A stretch of DNA of 64,000 bases from contig CM041292.1 in the NCBI GenBank assembly GCA_023052935.1, positions 83,724,169 to 83,788,168 on the forward strand, written 5' to 3'. The notes under the pieces are model-generated. The model ran no database searches, was not told the DNA's origin, and saw only the letters and a list, made by a program, of their open reading frames with translations. Both the position numbers and the translations under genes were made by a program. Source of the stretch: Piezodorus guildinii (taxonomy: Eukaryota > Arthropoda > Insecta > Hemiptera > Pentatomidae). This document shows, one piece after another, positions 21,874 through 33,222 of the stretch (position 1 is its first letter; each line of letters begins with the position of its first letter).

Positions 21874-23266
21874 TTTTTTTTTTTTTTTTGAAACTTTTAT
21901 TTATTTAGAAATAATACAATCTGCCACAATCTTGGGCAATGAGTATTAGTGATATTAGAATTCATTCATTCCTTATGTACACAAAATAAAGAAATAAAAA
22001 TAAATTAATACAAAATAAATAGAAATAAATAAAATATAAAGAAGAATAAATAACCCTTAATAAAGATAAAAAGAAAATAAAAGAAATAAATAATAATAAT
22101 CTTGGTCACATTCATACATATATATACAATATTTACATACTGCCCCTGGGAACTCCGAATTAAACCCCGACGCCCACAAGTGGGCGTTGGGGTCCGAGGC
22201 TAGGAGATCCAGCGGCTCTCAGTCAGTCGCGTCACCGCTCTAATAAGCCAGTGGAGACTGAGAGAGGGCGCTAGAGCCACAGACTCTCTCTCAGGCGTGA
22301 GTGGAGAAGCTGGCCATTGCCAACACTCAGTATTGCTTAGTTATAAGAGGTCTCTAGGCCACTGCCGTTTCAACCTACGAGGAGGGTTATAGGGATGGCT
22401 GCAGCTAGATAGGGATTGGGATAAAGGATTATGAAGGTGAGGTAGCCTCTGGTGGAAGTTTAGGAATTTAGATGGGATTAGATCGAGGACAAATGGGATA
22501 TTCAGATCATTGTGTAAGGTCTTGTTTGTAACATAATAGGGAGCATTGACTATTGTTCTAAGGACTTTGGACTGAAAGGATTGGATACGCCTGATGTTCG
22601 AAAATTTAGTTGTCCCCCACAGTTCGAGTCCGTAGGTCCATATCGGTTTTAGAATCGTCTTGTAAATTAATAGTTTATTAGCAACAGAAAGTTTTGATGT
22701 TCTGTTTAGTAGTCTATATAGTTGGCCGTATCGTCTGTTGAGTTCTTGTCGTTTAAGTCGAGTGTGTGGAATCCACGTAAGTCTTTTGTCTAGTAAGAAT
22801 CCCAGATACCGGACTGTGTCAGAGCAGGGAAGGGGTATGGAGTTAATTAGCGCACCAAAATTCAATCAAGGATAGATGTCTTTGTAGATAGGAAGATGCA
22901 ATTCCGGGATCTGATTGGGTTGATAAAATGGCAGTATCGTCGGCAAAAGTTGCTAAGAAGGTATCAGGATCCGTAGGTATGTCAGCTGTAAATAGGAGAT
23001 AGAGGACAGGACCTAGGACACTGCCTTGAGGTACACCAGCCTCGATCAGGTAACTATTGGAAAATTCTGAACCAGAGCGGACTCTGAAGGAACGGTTTGA
23101 AAGGTAAGATTGTAGGATTAAATATAAGGATTGGGGTAAATGGGCTTTTAGTTTGAATAGCAAGCCATCGTGCCAGACCCGGTCGAATGCCTGAGCAACG
23201 TCCAGAAACAGTGCAATATTGCTTGTTTTCAAGTGCAAAAGATATATGATCAACCACTCGTAGGCC
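21874..23266 (-). mobile_element. Jockey-like LINE J1 copy 2, 5' truncated, with 13-bp target duplication
   Basis: Flanked by TAAAATACAACTC at 21861-21873 and 23267-23279, a perfect 13-bp duplication. A poly(A) tail (T run on plus, 21874-21889) marks the 3' end. The RT frame is readable on the minus strand. It has VALFLDVAQAFDRVWH-like motif A, AGVPQGSVLGPVLY, FADDTAIL near 22920-22945, and then RYLGFLLDKRLTW and NAPYYVTN. A deletion and frameshift near 22850-22870 removes the segment between the LSLIEFWC block and NSIPLPCSDTVRY. The ORF ends with QWPRDLL near 22341. The 3' UTR (21890-22340) matches copies 1 and 3. Confidence 0.9.
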
Positions 23267-23279
23267 TAAAATACAACTC

Positions 23280-24011
23280 TAGCTGCGAAATTCTTTCTTG
23301 CCCTGTGACATTAGTGCCTAATATAATATAAGAAAAATCTGTTTATCAGTGACTAAAATTTTATGGAAGGTACATACATATATAGGTTATAAAACCAAAG
23401 GCTTCCCTTGGTGCTACTTAAACTCCTTACTAAAATTGAACATAACCTAGACAATAAAAAAGTTTTAAGAACGTTTTAATCAGGGCGCATGTTTGCTCCG
23501 ATTGTTTATCTACAATCTTTATTCACAAGCTCTTAATATATTTTTTTTTTTTTTTTGTAATCTCTAGAACTCATTTTATTTTATCAAATCAATACATGGT
23601 TTAACTGTGTACCTTTCTATAAACTTATTGTCCATATATTAGTTTCGTGTTACATATCGTTTCTGCCAAGACATACAACTCTGTTTGTGGGCCAAGGACC
23701 ACATCGGTCTGTAGCGCCAGGGAGGGATGTATGTATGCATGTATGTGGGTGATTTAAATTGTTTGTATAATAATAAATTATTAAAATAATTTAGTTATTG
23801 TTTTGAAAATATTCAAACTGGACCTTTGCATATGAAATAAGTAAATACGCTAACGAATGAATAGAAACAAAGATTAACTTCATAAATCCAGATAATAAAG
23901 ATAAATGGCTATTAGTGAAGTAAGTCTATTGGCCAGCTCCTCGATAGACTTCTGGGCGAATTATAAGGGTTTGTGGCTGAGGATAGGTTCTGAGTCTGCG
24001 ATTTTGGATTT
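23280..24011. other. nwk intron, no recognised element
   Basis: Contains a T run at about 23539-23556 and a GC-richer patch near 23680-23740. Neither belongs to a family I can place. Confidence 0.35.
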
Positions 24012-24070
24012 AATAATAATAATAATAAAATCTTTATTTATTCTTGGACTAGTCCCTTAAGAGAATTAAA
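24012..24070 (-). mobile_element. (ATT)n-tailed LINE 3' end
   Basis: On the minus strand, CTTAAGGGACTAGTCCAAGA is followed by ATAAATAAAGATTTT and (ATT)n. The same tail form, in plus orientation, is at 44.19-44.25 kb. Only the 3' terminus is present. Confidence 0.5.
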
Positions 24071-24224
24071 ATAAACTCTTTAGCGTCTTATAGTATAAAA
24101 AAAAAATAATTATAATAAAAAATTAAAAAACAACCTCACATAAAAATATTAAAAATTAAACTATATAATAAACAAAATTAGAGATATATCCAATTTTTAT
24201 AAAAAATAAATTTACATTGATTTA

Positions 24225-24612
24225 TTTTATTTTATTTTTTTTTTGGAGGGCTTAAATAATATACTAATGATATAACATGTGCAAAATACAACATAACATA
24301 AAAGAGAATAAAAGTAAGTAGGGATATTAGTCATGACCGTGAATGTGGCAATTGGGATAGTTGTAAAAGGGTCAGGGATTAAGGAGTAGAATAGAGCTAA
24401 TTTAGGGTCAATTTATCGTGAAAATAAATTTAACGGTCTATGGCAATTGCAATAACGGTCTTGGCAAGAAAGTCAAGGTCAGTATGTAGTCTCTCATTAG
24501 ATGAATAAAAAGTGGCTTTCAAAATTTTTCCAAGTAATTTCAATTGGAAAGATTGGCTAATTTTGATACTGGTTTGTTTTGATGTTCCCCACAAATCAAT
24601 TATAAATGTTGC
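24225..24612 (-). pseudogene. Jockey-like LINE RT C-terminal relic (J5)
   Basis: The minus strand reads DLWGTSKQTSIKISQSFQ and then LLGKILKATFYSSNERLH. This aligns by position with the ELWGT..IKRIQSFQSKVLRTIVNAPYYVTN block of J1. It belongs to a different, more diverged family. A T-rich end at about 24225-24242 marks the 3' side. Confidence 0.6.
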
Positions 24613-27295
24613 AAAGGTTTTAGTTATACTTTTTAAATATTTAATTTATTTGTCATGATTTTGAAAGTTTGTCTAGTGATCTCCAGAGAATTTCATATCT
24701 TTGATTCAATAGGTTCTTTCAGAAAATCTTTTTTGGGTAAACAAAGGCTCTTAAAGTAGTTGTACAATGGGTTTTTATTTTTTAATGTAACTTTGAGAAT
24801 ATTACCTAATAAATATTACATTATTTCTGTGCTCAGAGGGAAAAATGATATAAGCCACTTTTTCTAGAAATGAGAGTATTTCAAATTCTGACGTGTCATT
24901 CGTTCATGTTTAAAAGGTGACAAAATAAGTGTTTCTCTTTCAGTGTATGATTAAAAAACTGTACCTTGAACAAATGCAAGAACCACAAAACGAATGGACA
25001 CTCAACAATGGGAAAAACTCATTTCTAGAAAAAAGTGACTTATACCATTTTGCCTTTGAGCACAGATTTAATCAACTTTATTTCATACTATTCAGTTTCA
25101 AGTTCGTCACGATATATAGCTTTATGAATTATATTTTAACTGAGATGAAAAGTTCGGAAACTGAGATGAACAGGGAAAAATCTATGTAGTAATGCTGGGA
25201 GGTGGCAATAAAATTAGCCAGCGTGTGACGAGTGGGCAACAGGTAGCGGTCGGTCTCATCCTCCTCATTACTTCAATCTGTAGGGACCTCAACTTATCAC
25301 GTATTTCGTCTGGATTACTCTATTGCTTGCCTGTTATTTTCACTACATATCTAGCGGAAAATTAGTACCATGCTTCAAACTATAATTGATAAAATGGACG
25401 GTTTTCAAAGCTGTTGAGGTCAGTCGACAAATGATACATTAAAATAAGGGCTCATTTTTAAAAATTAATTTGTATCAGGGTGTCTCATAAACGTCTAATC
25501 ATATTATGGGAGATATTAGATCTCAAGAGAAACAAAAAAGTTAATATGACTCCATAGCCTATTATAGCATACATATTAACAATACATATGCATATGTTTT
25601 AATAAATAAAATAAAAATAAATAACCAAAAGGAGAAAAGCCTGGACTCCTTACGTCATAAATTACGAAATTCCTCCACATGAGAACAATAAATTCATAAA
25701 ACGTGGCATAAATAAAAATTTTTATTTATTGACTGAAACCTAAGACGGGTAGAAACATACCAGTCGTTATCTAGTTATTATTGCCAGTATTATTGAGAAC
25801 TAATTAAACAATATATAAATATATATATTTGTCTCTGCTTGAAAGAATACAGAATACTAACGTGAAACCCACCATCACAGACTTTAAAAAATAAGAAGTC
25901 AAACTAATAATGCAGACTACCGAATAGTACATGTATTGTATATTGATAACAAATGTATAGATAATTGATAACAAACAATTAATCTACAAGACCATTTTGT
26001 ACCTATCTGGACCAACGTATAGTACAAAGCTCTCTAAACTATAGTCAATACTCCATAATTACAACAAAAACTAGCTCAATAATCCTTATATTCTAGACCT
26101 TATTATTGTACATACAAATTCTCAAACTTTTCCAGCTCTGGAAATGAGAGATGTATGATCGATCCACCCTCAATTCTTTCCTCCCCTCATACTCATGCAT
26201 ACACACATTCTTCCTCCATTCTCCTTTTTATTTTCATTTTGTTTCTGCATTCTTCTCATTCATCACAGTGTATTACTAATTGCGAGTGATGGCTCTCAAA
26301 ATTAATCTTTAAATTTCTACTGGTCGAGGGGTCAATTAGGAAATGGAAATTGGTTAAAAACAATAGAAAGGTATCACAATAGTTTACGCTCACCAACAAA
26401 CATTGGTGATTCTATTAATTAAAAGATTAAAAAATACGATAATATAAGATTTAAAGCTATCAATGTCATCTCTACTTTTTTATCCACAAACCAATAAAGA
26501 AGAGATGCTTAATGATATGACCGATCAATTATAATCATCATTAAATATGATATTGGGTAATGATATCAACTAAACCATTACTATGAATTTATTTAAAACC
26601 ATGCTGTAAAGAGAAATGAATGTATTAATGTTTATTTGACATAAAATATAATATTGCCGAAAAAATTATTTGCAGTCTTTAAGCTGCTTAGAAAAACACT
26701 CTATATTGTAAAAAAAAATGTTATAATAGTAACTACAATATTGACAAATATAAGTTTTTTGAATTTAGAGGAGTGTCACATTACTAGGGCTTCCTCAGTA
26801 ATTATAGCCTCAATCACCAATTCCAATCATGGAAATAAATTCAATCAACGACGAAAAGTAATCAATTTGGACCAGCTGAATGACTCTCAGTGTTTCGTCT
26901 TAATTAAATACCGATTATTAATTCTGCTTTATACAATACTACCTAATTAGAGCGGCACTATATGCCTGAAAATTCATACAATTAATTTTAATTCTTTGAA
27001 ATGTTCTAGAAGTAATTGGTATGCTCTGATGTATTTTAGACGTTTGAGGCTTAGGGAGAACATTGCATAACTAACTGCTCCACTTCACGTTTTAGCTTGA
27101 GAAGTTGTAATTAAAATTTTCAGTGAATTTTTCTTCTTTGATCTTTGATAAATAGCTGTAGCATTTCAATATAAAACTAATTTTAGGCCTCTCTCAATTT
27201 TGAAAAATAGCGTTAACATAAAATAAATTGACTCTTAGGTTTACCGGAAAATTATGCAGGATTTTGGTTTCAAAAAGAAAGATTTACAACTGTTT
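24613..27295. other. nwk intron, no recognised element
   Basis: About 2.7 kb of AT-rich sequence. Short open frames (for example 24929-25189 and 26654-26950) have no recognisable motif and no supporting splice signals. A pyrimidine-rich patch lies at about 26160-26270. I see nothing I can name. Confidence 0.4.
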
Positions 27296-27299
27296 TATT

Positions 27300-27715
27300 A
27301 AATCAAAATTCCCTCCCTCAAAATAAAAATTCATCCCTCGGAATAGAATTTCCCACTTTTAGAATTGATAACCTCTTAAAACGTCTTTTCTGCTTAATAT
27401 TGTCCATTAATTTTTTTTTGTCAAGAAAGTAGTGGTTTAGGTTCACGAAGTTCAGAGAGTAGGGTTGATGTAGCTGAGTTTTATAACCAATCTTTAACAG
27501 GTTTTTGTGACGAGACGTTGTCATGCAACAAAATGGACCCCTTCCGATTGACCAAAGATGGCTTCATTACTGTCAATTGCTGATATATTACATTAATTTG
27601 GATATAATTGATCAATCAGCATTCATGTTTTTTCCAGAATTTGAGAAACTGTAATGTATCAAACCAAATGAAGCCCGACAAACAGTAACCATCACTTTTT
27701 TTTTAAATAGTTGGT
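27300..27715 (-). pseudogene. mariner transposase pseudogene
   Basis: The minus strand gives KVMVTVCRASFGLIHYSF, then KPSLVNRKGSILLHDN, then KPVKDWL with a stop and a frameshifted HQPYSLNFVNLNHYFL-like block. These match the order VMVTVWW..GVIHY, LVNRKG..LLHDNARPH and HPPYSPDL of mariner transposases. The HDN carries the second catalytic Asp; the third sits in the damaged PYSPD region. The N-terminal DNA-binding part is missing. Several stops and indels show an old insertion. Confidence 0.75.
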
Positions 27716-28138
27716 GACTTTTGAAAACAATGTGTTGATTCTCCTTTGGCTACTGTTATCGTGAAGTCTCCACTTTCAATCGCACATGACAATTCTGTAC
27801 CGGAAAAGGTAGTTTTTGTTTCAGCAAAAAAAGTGAGCACAAATTTCATTTGCGGTAGTTTAATGTGAGTGGAGCTTTGCTAAATTTCCAGTTGAGTCTA
27901 ATTTTTTTCAATTCCAAGTGGTTTTTAATCTAATTAAGCTAATTAAGTCCCATAAAAATTCAATTTTGTTTCAATTGAAACATATTTATTCATAAAATAT
28001 TCTAAATGTAGAAATTATTATTATTATTAACGTTAACTTAAGTTTAGTATTTTTTCATCATTTCTCATACAACGACGAATGCTTAATTTATATACTATAA
28101 CATAACACGTTTTATTATTTTTTTCTAAAGGTGATCAA

Positions 28139-28262
28139 AAAACACCATTTGATAAACAACTAAAGGAGAAATAAAAGGGAAATCTTTATAACACTCATCT
28201 GCTTTAATGTTAAAAAGTATAATGCATCGTTATAACGTTCAAGATAAGAAGCATTATTATGT
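28139..28262 (+). repeat. Repeat X, weak fragment
   Basis: Short similarity to the X segment reading ATTTGATAAACAACTAAAGG followed by AGAAATAAAAGGGAAAT, and then a degraded downstream part. Only about 120 bases are supported. Confidence 0.4.
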
Positions 28263-28688
28263 AACATATAAAGTCTTAACATATAAAAAACAAATACAAA
28301 AAAAAATAATACGCGCCAATGTCATGATTAATTATTTCAATTTAATGGTATTTTCGTGAATATATATGGGTCAAATCACCAAGGAGGCATTTTCCGAGCT
28401 ATGTTTTATAATGAAAATACCTAGCAGCTATTAATTTGATAATCATCTTAAATGGCCACTAAACTTGTGTTTAAACAATATGGTACCTTGGCAGAGTACA
28501 TAATTGAGTACTTCTCTTGTAATTTTATTTTTAAATTGAGCTGTCAGTGAAAACAATCATTCCGGGAATGTTTTTGGGAGTCTTAAAATAAAATGACCGT
28601 TCCAGGAATGACTTTTCTATATAAAAGCGCTTTTTTCAGACAGCAGCTATCTTTGACGTCCTGTTTGGTTTGGCTATTGTAAAATAAT

Positions 28689-29067
28689 AATAATAGGCTT
28701 ACCGAACCCAAAGGTTCGATGCCGATACCACCAAACTTCGACTGCACAGGCCTCGCGCGGATCTCATTACCGCGTATGGGGAGTGTCCCACGGGTGGCAG
28801 ATGTGGGGATGGTCGGTGGAATTTCCTCGGAAGCTCCTCCCGGCTAAGTCCGATGGGCTCGCTGACCAACAATGAGAGCGGCCCTCCAGGCTTGCTGGAG
28901 GGTGTGACGTAGGTTCGAACGCCCTACTCACATATTTTAGTTCACAAAATACCACAAACAGTCATGGATTCCTCTGAGGTAAAACGCCCATTATCCGGAA
29001 GTAAACTAGTCCCCCGTTCGGGTCTCCGGGTGGGGACTGCTTCAGAGGAATCTAGGCGCAAGATGAA
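28689..29067 (-). mobile_element. Short nonautonomous retroposon Z, complete, 13-bp target duplication
   Basis: A perfect direct repeat ATTGTAAAATAAT flanks it (28676-28688 and 29068-29080). Read on the minus strand, it starts TTCATCTTGCGCCTAG and continues into a structured GC-rich head. There, AGATTCCTCTGA pairs with TCAGAGGAATCC about 80 bases on, and GTCCCC pairs with GGGGAC inside that loop. It ends CTGTGCAGTCGAAGTTTGG...GGTAAGCC and a (TTA)n tail. The last 60 or so bases match the 3' end of LINE J3 at 54974-55036. It has no long ORF. It behaves like a SINE using the J3 machinery. Confidence 0.8.
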
Positions 29068-29080
29068 ATTGTAAAATAAT

Positions 29081-30089
29081 TGAAATTATTATTCAATATA
29101 AACTATAAAACTTTTTTTTTACAATATTCCGAATTGAAAAACGCGTCCCCGTTATGATGACCAATTGATGTAAGATTTGTAAATAATAATGCAAAAAGAA
29201 CCTACCACATATTTTAAATAATTTTGTTGGAAAAATGAAGGACAATATGTTAGAAGGACCGTTACATTTATTTAATTTTATGTATATTTTCGGTGTTGGT
29301 TTCTAAATATTGCAACTTAGGACGCGTTCCCGAAATGATTTTTTGTAGCTCTTTCTTAAAATAATCATGAATATATGTTACTTTTCACCTAAAATATGTT
29401 AGGTATAGTTATTATGATCCTGCTAAGTACTTAGAAATGATCATTTGTATAAGAAAAAACCGAACCATTTTGACCCATATATGTCTGTTGTAACTCAATT
29501 TTTTTTCAAACAAAAAGAAAAATACCAAGAGTCAAATAAAACTTTTAAACCCCTTGCTGCGTGGTATTGAAAATGTAGTCCTCAACAAAAATTAAAAATC
29601 CACTTACTCATAGTGCATTAAGTTGCTATAAGTTATTTTTGCTGTAAGTTACATTATTGCAAAGAATAATTCATTACACGAGGAGAGCTTAACATTGCAT
29701 TCTTATTTTATAGCTAATAAAACTTCATTAAAACTAATTTAGTCTATGACCATCTATAAAATCCGGTGCTCACGGAAAACGGTAAAAATAATTTAAATAA
29801 GTGCTTAGTGGCAAGCTCTGTGATTTAATGATAAGATTGCTTAGTTTTTATGTCTATTTCCTTTTTTTCATATTTATTTTAAAATCCTGAAATTATCTGT
29901 TCCTCGCGCAGAAATGAGGATATAAATTATTCAATAAATCAAAAATAGTGCAGTTTATTTGTTTGTTATTTTAAAGTGAACCATATATTACAGAAACTTT
30001 AATTTTTCAATCAAAAGAAAATTCAATTGTTTTGTTGATTGTTTTAAAGCACTATAGAGATAACAACATTTCCTATCCTGTAAGGTTTA
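29081..30089. other. nwk intron, no recognised element
   Basis: AT-rich sequence with no repeat family shared with the rest of the window and no exon-like stretch. Confidence 0.4.
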
Positions 30090-30605
30090 TTATTTTAAAT
30101 AATGAACCTTTGCAATCGACCATAAAAAAAAAAATAAATAAAATAAAAATCCACCTTGTGGTTTAGAAGAAGTTCGCGGAAACCAAGAATCGCGGTATCA
30201 TTTTATAAATAGAGAAAATAGATGGTTTATTATTTCCTAATATTACATTTACAATGTATCTTAATGAGTGCAGGAAATTAACTAAGATGCATATTTAATA
30301 AATCAAAGAGCTTAAGAAAGACAAGCCAGCTACACTGTCAATTTATAATAAAGAAAAATTGGCAATCACCACTGTCATGCTCTAAACAATAATACTTTTT
30401 AACAGATTTCAATGATCATTGTTGCGTACTGGAGGGCATTGAATTATAATAAAAAAATAATATTCCTGAATTCATTCGGCAGACAGAAGGATTTTTTAAT
30501 TTGTCACTAGGATTCTACGTATTTTGAAACAACAGAACTCAAGTTTTAATGGGTGTATTTTATCTTGATCGATTGCAAAGGTTTTTTTTTTTTTTTTTAA
30601 ATAAT
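30090..30605 (-). repeat. Repeat V relative with inverted ends
   Basis: The left edge has AATGAACCTTTGCAATCGAC and the right edge the inverse GTCGATTGCAAAGG-like sequence at about 30568-30585. The right part, read on minus, carries TTTCAAAATACGTAGAATCC, the V signature. The interior is diverged. Confidence 0.45.
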
Positions 30606-30736
30606 TAAGAATAATCACTAGACTACTGCCAATAGATAGTGTCTCATGTTCATCTTGGCATTGTATTATATTTCTATCGAATTTACTTGATGTATTTATA
30701 TTGATACTGTTGTAAATGTCAATAAGTATATTTAAT

Positions 30737-31372
30737 ATTTATATCTGGTTAGCGCAACACAAGACTTTCATTTACCTCGAATGCTAAATTCTATATAGGT
30801 GTGTTTTATTAAGTAATCTATTATATTATTATCTACAACAATCAGTTATTACAACATCTGCTTTTCATCATTCTACATTAAGTTGTAAAAAATTTTGGTA
30901 ATGTGATAATATTTTTTTTCTAATTTACCTTTCCAACGGTATATTATACATCTATATTAATGTTCGTATGTTCAATAACAAAAAAATGTAATAAAAAATA
31001 TTTGTTTGCAGTTTTCTCCTTCAGTTGGATATCGAATTCGTTGAACTTATATATTTACCCGTTTTTTTTTCATGCAAACAAGATGATATGGTAAATTTAT
31101 TCGAACTTTTTCGGGACTTGGTTATTTGGATTCAGAGGACCCTAAAACGTATTTTCGGTGAAAACTCAAATTTGAAATTTTTTAAGATTGTACTACTTTC
31201 CCTTACTATATATATCATATATAGTTCTTTTCCTTACTATATATATCATATATAGTTCTTTTCCTTACTATATATATCATATATAGTTCTTTTCCTTACT
31301 ATATATATCATATATAGTTCTTTTCCTTACTATATATCTCATATATATGTAAGCGAAAGTAAAAAGAGAAGT
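30737..31372 (-). repeat. Repeat X, copy i
   Basis: In reverse orientation: GCGCAACACAAGACTTTC and ATTTACCTCG at the left edge (the X distal end), then ACCTTTCCAACGGTATATTA, then CGTATTTTCGGTGAAAACTC and CTTTCCCTTACTATATAT at the right. The proximal edge has been expanded into the tandem array at 31201-31345. The centre is deleted. Confidence 0.7.
31201..31345. repeat. 31-bp tandem repeat (about 4.6 units) from the X terminus
   Basis: CCTTACTATATATATCATAT starts at 31201, 31232, 31263 and 31294, exactly 31 bp apart; a divergent unit starts at 31325. The unit consists of the X proximal edge (reverse of ATATATAGTAAGG) plus GTTCTTTT. It is a local expansion within one X copy. Confidence 0.9.
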
Positions 31373-32049
31373 ACACAGTTTTCTAAATTTAATAAAACAA
31401 AAGTTACTTTGTGAGCTAGTAAGGTAGAAAGATAGACATAAAGCAGATGCTTAAATGCTACACAATGTACTGTGTCCGTTCACCATGGAATTGAATGGCG
31501 GATCCGACAAAGCATGCCTTTCCCTTGTTGAAGGTAGGATTTAGTTCATTTAGAATGCATAGAATACTGGAATTATGTTATCACAACCTTAGAAAAAGAA
31601 AACAATAGAAAATTGGATACGAAATAATGATTACTCAATACATTAGAAAGAACAAAGGCGGTGCCACGTGAATGCGATCCAGATAGAAACCCGGCTGCAC
31701 GCGATCAGCCTGCTTTATGTGTCTTGCCTCATGTTCTAGCGGTTTTTTTAAACCTAAGGGCCTCATTAGTGGGTGAAGTATCTTTTTCAAATAGCTTTAC
31801 TTTTTTACAGAAATTAACTATAAAATTATTGTTATGTGTAACTTCGTATGATATCTTATTCATTATTCTTATATAAACAAAAATAAATATGTTTATATAC
31901 ATGTGAGACCTCTATATATAATTCGTTACTTTAAAAAAAAATTGGTTAGCTTATACATGTCTAAATAATAGATAGGTTTGCATGTTGTTGCCGAAGAATT
32001 CTTAGCGTAGAAGCTGCTAATACATTTTTCGTTGGCCTTTTGTTTATTA
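31373..32049. other. nwk intron, no recognised element
   Basis: AT-rich, with a GC-richer patch near 31655-31735 that has no clear coding or TE identity. Confidence 0.35.
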
Positions 32050-32345
32050 TTTGAATCCTTTGAAAAAATCTTGAATCCTCTTTACTTTGTTACGAATAAA
32101 TTCAATCATGAAGTCCTTAATATCCCACATGTTGCTGATCGGGCCCGTACCACGCATCAATCCTTCCATGACAAACTCCACTCGCACTTTAAGAGGAACT
32201 CAGGATTGCAACTAGTGGGCAATCCTGAGTTCCTCTTCTATTTTCGAAAATCCAAAGAGGCGTCTTGAGAGAAGATGGTTTCGAGACCTTCTAGTTTAGA
32301 TCACCTAGTGGAGTGATGCCAAAGGGTATTTTCTCTTCATGTATT
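32050..32345 (+). pseudogene. Jockey-like LINE J2 C-terminal fragment
   Basis: The plus strand reads YFVTNKFNHEVLNIPHVADR and then SFHDKLHSH, matching the J2 ORF end at 34.9-35.1 kb. The last ORF block (an RRWFRDLLV-like reading near 32262-32300) and the beginning of the 3' UTR follow. A perfect hairpin (32191-32237) has been created between the two blocks. A long T run follows at about 32361-32382. Confidence 0.65.
32191..32237. repeat. Perfect 18-bp inverted repeat, 11-base loop
   Basis: AAGAGGAACTCAGGATTG at 32191-32208 is followed after 11 bases by its exact reverse complement at 32220-32237. The right arm replaces the expected J2 sequence, as if copied from the left arm by template switching. 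Confidence 0.85.
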
Positions 32346-32394
32346 TTACCTGTCAGCTAATTTTTTTTTTTTTTTTTTTTTTGCACTTTTTTAC

Positions 32395-33222
32395 TTTTAC
32401 TTGCCTATGTATGAAACATATTGTAAAGGAAAGTATTGCGATCGTGAAATTTTTGAATTCCAGTAGTCAACGGAAATACAAGTTTTAGAATCGCCTCAGT
32501 CCAAATAAGTCCCGCAAAAAGGTATGTGTGTGTGCGTGTGTGGTAAATCTAGAACGTGAAGAAAAATCCGTACGAAACTGAAAGTTTTTATTTAAGATAA
32601 CTAAGACGTGTCCGAGATGTTACACCAACTTTTTCACCAAAATCGAGAAAGAGTGCAACTTAATACCATGCATTTTGTACCTTGCAAAACGGCTCAAACG
32701 ATTTTGATTAAACTACTAATTGGGCTTTAATATCATGTAGGTTTCATTATGATTGAAATAGTCTGACAGGGCTGAAATGCCGATATTTTAAATTTTCTTC
32801 CTCTAACGTACCTTTAATTTTATATATTCAGAAGAATTATCCATATCATCTTATTATTATTGATAGTAGGCGGCTTAATATATATAAGTTGAACACATTT
32901 GATAGCTAACTAAAGAAGAAGAGAGCGAAACAATTTTGAAAATGTATTTATTGTTTTTCGAAGATGAGAACAGCGATATAGATGTATAATATACAGTTGT
33001 AAAGATAAACATTTCAGAAAAAATATTATCTTATATACAAAATTTTAAAAGGTAATGTTAAGGGTCAAATAGGGAGTAAAATTATTACTGATAATTATAC
33101 GTAACAATTTGCTATTCATATAGTATACTAATGTTTCTAACGATTTTAAAATTTATGTTTATATAATATCTTTCAACAGCCGAGGTAAGTGAAAGTGGTG
33201 TGTTGCCCGCACCAGATTTTTT
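32395..33222 (+). repeat. Repeat X, copy j (near full length)
   Basis: Starts TACTTTTACTTGCCTATGTA, has the GTGTGTGTGCGTGTGTGG segment, TGATTGAAATAGTCTGACAG and GATGTATAATATACAGTTG, and ends GAGGTAAGTGAAAGTGG plus GCCCGCACCAGATTTTTT. Both subterminal ACTT(T)CACTTACCT-type inverted motifs are visible. Confidence 0.8.

Noticed and set aside
23054..23257. 67-codon minus frame (and similar short frames) within J1 copy 2
   Set aside because: Alternative frame of the RT pseudogene.
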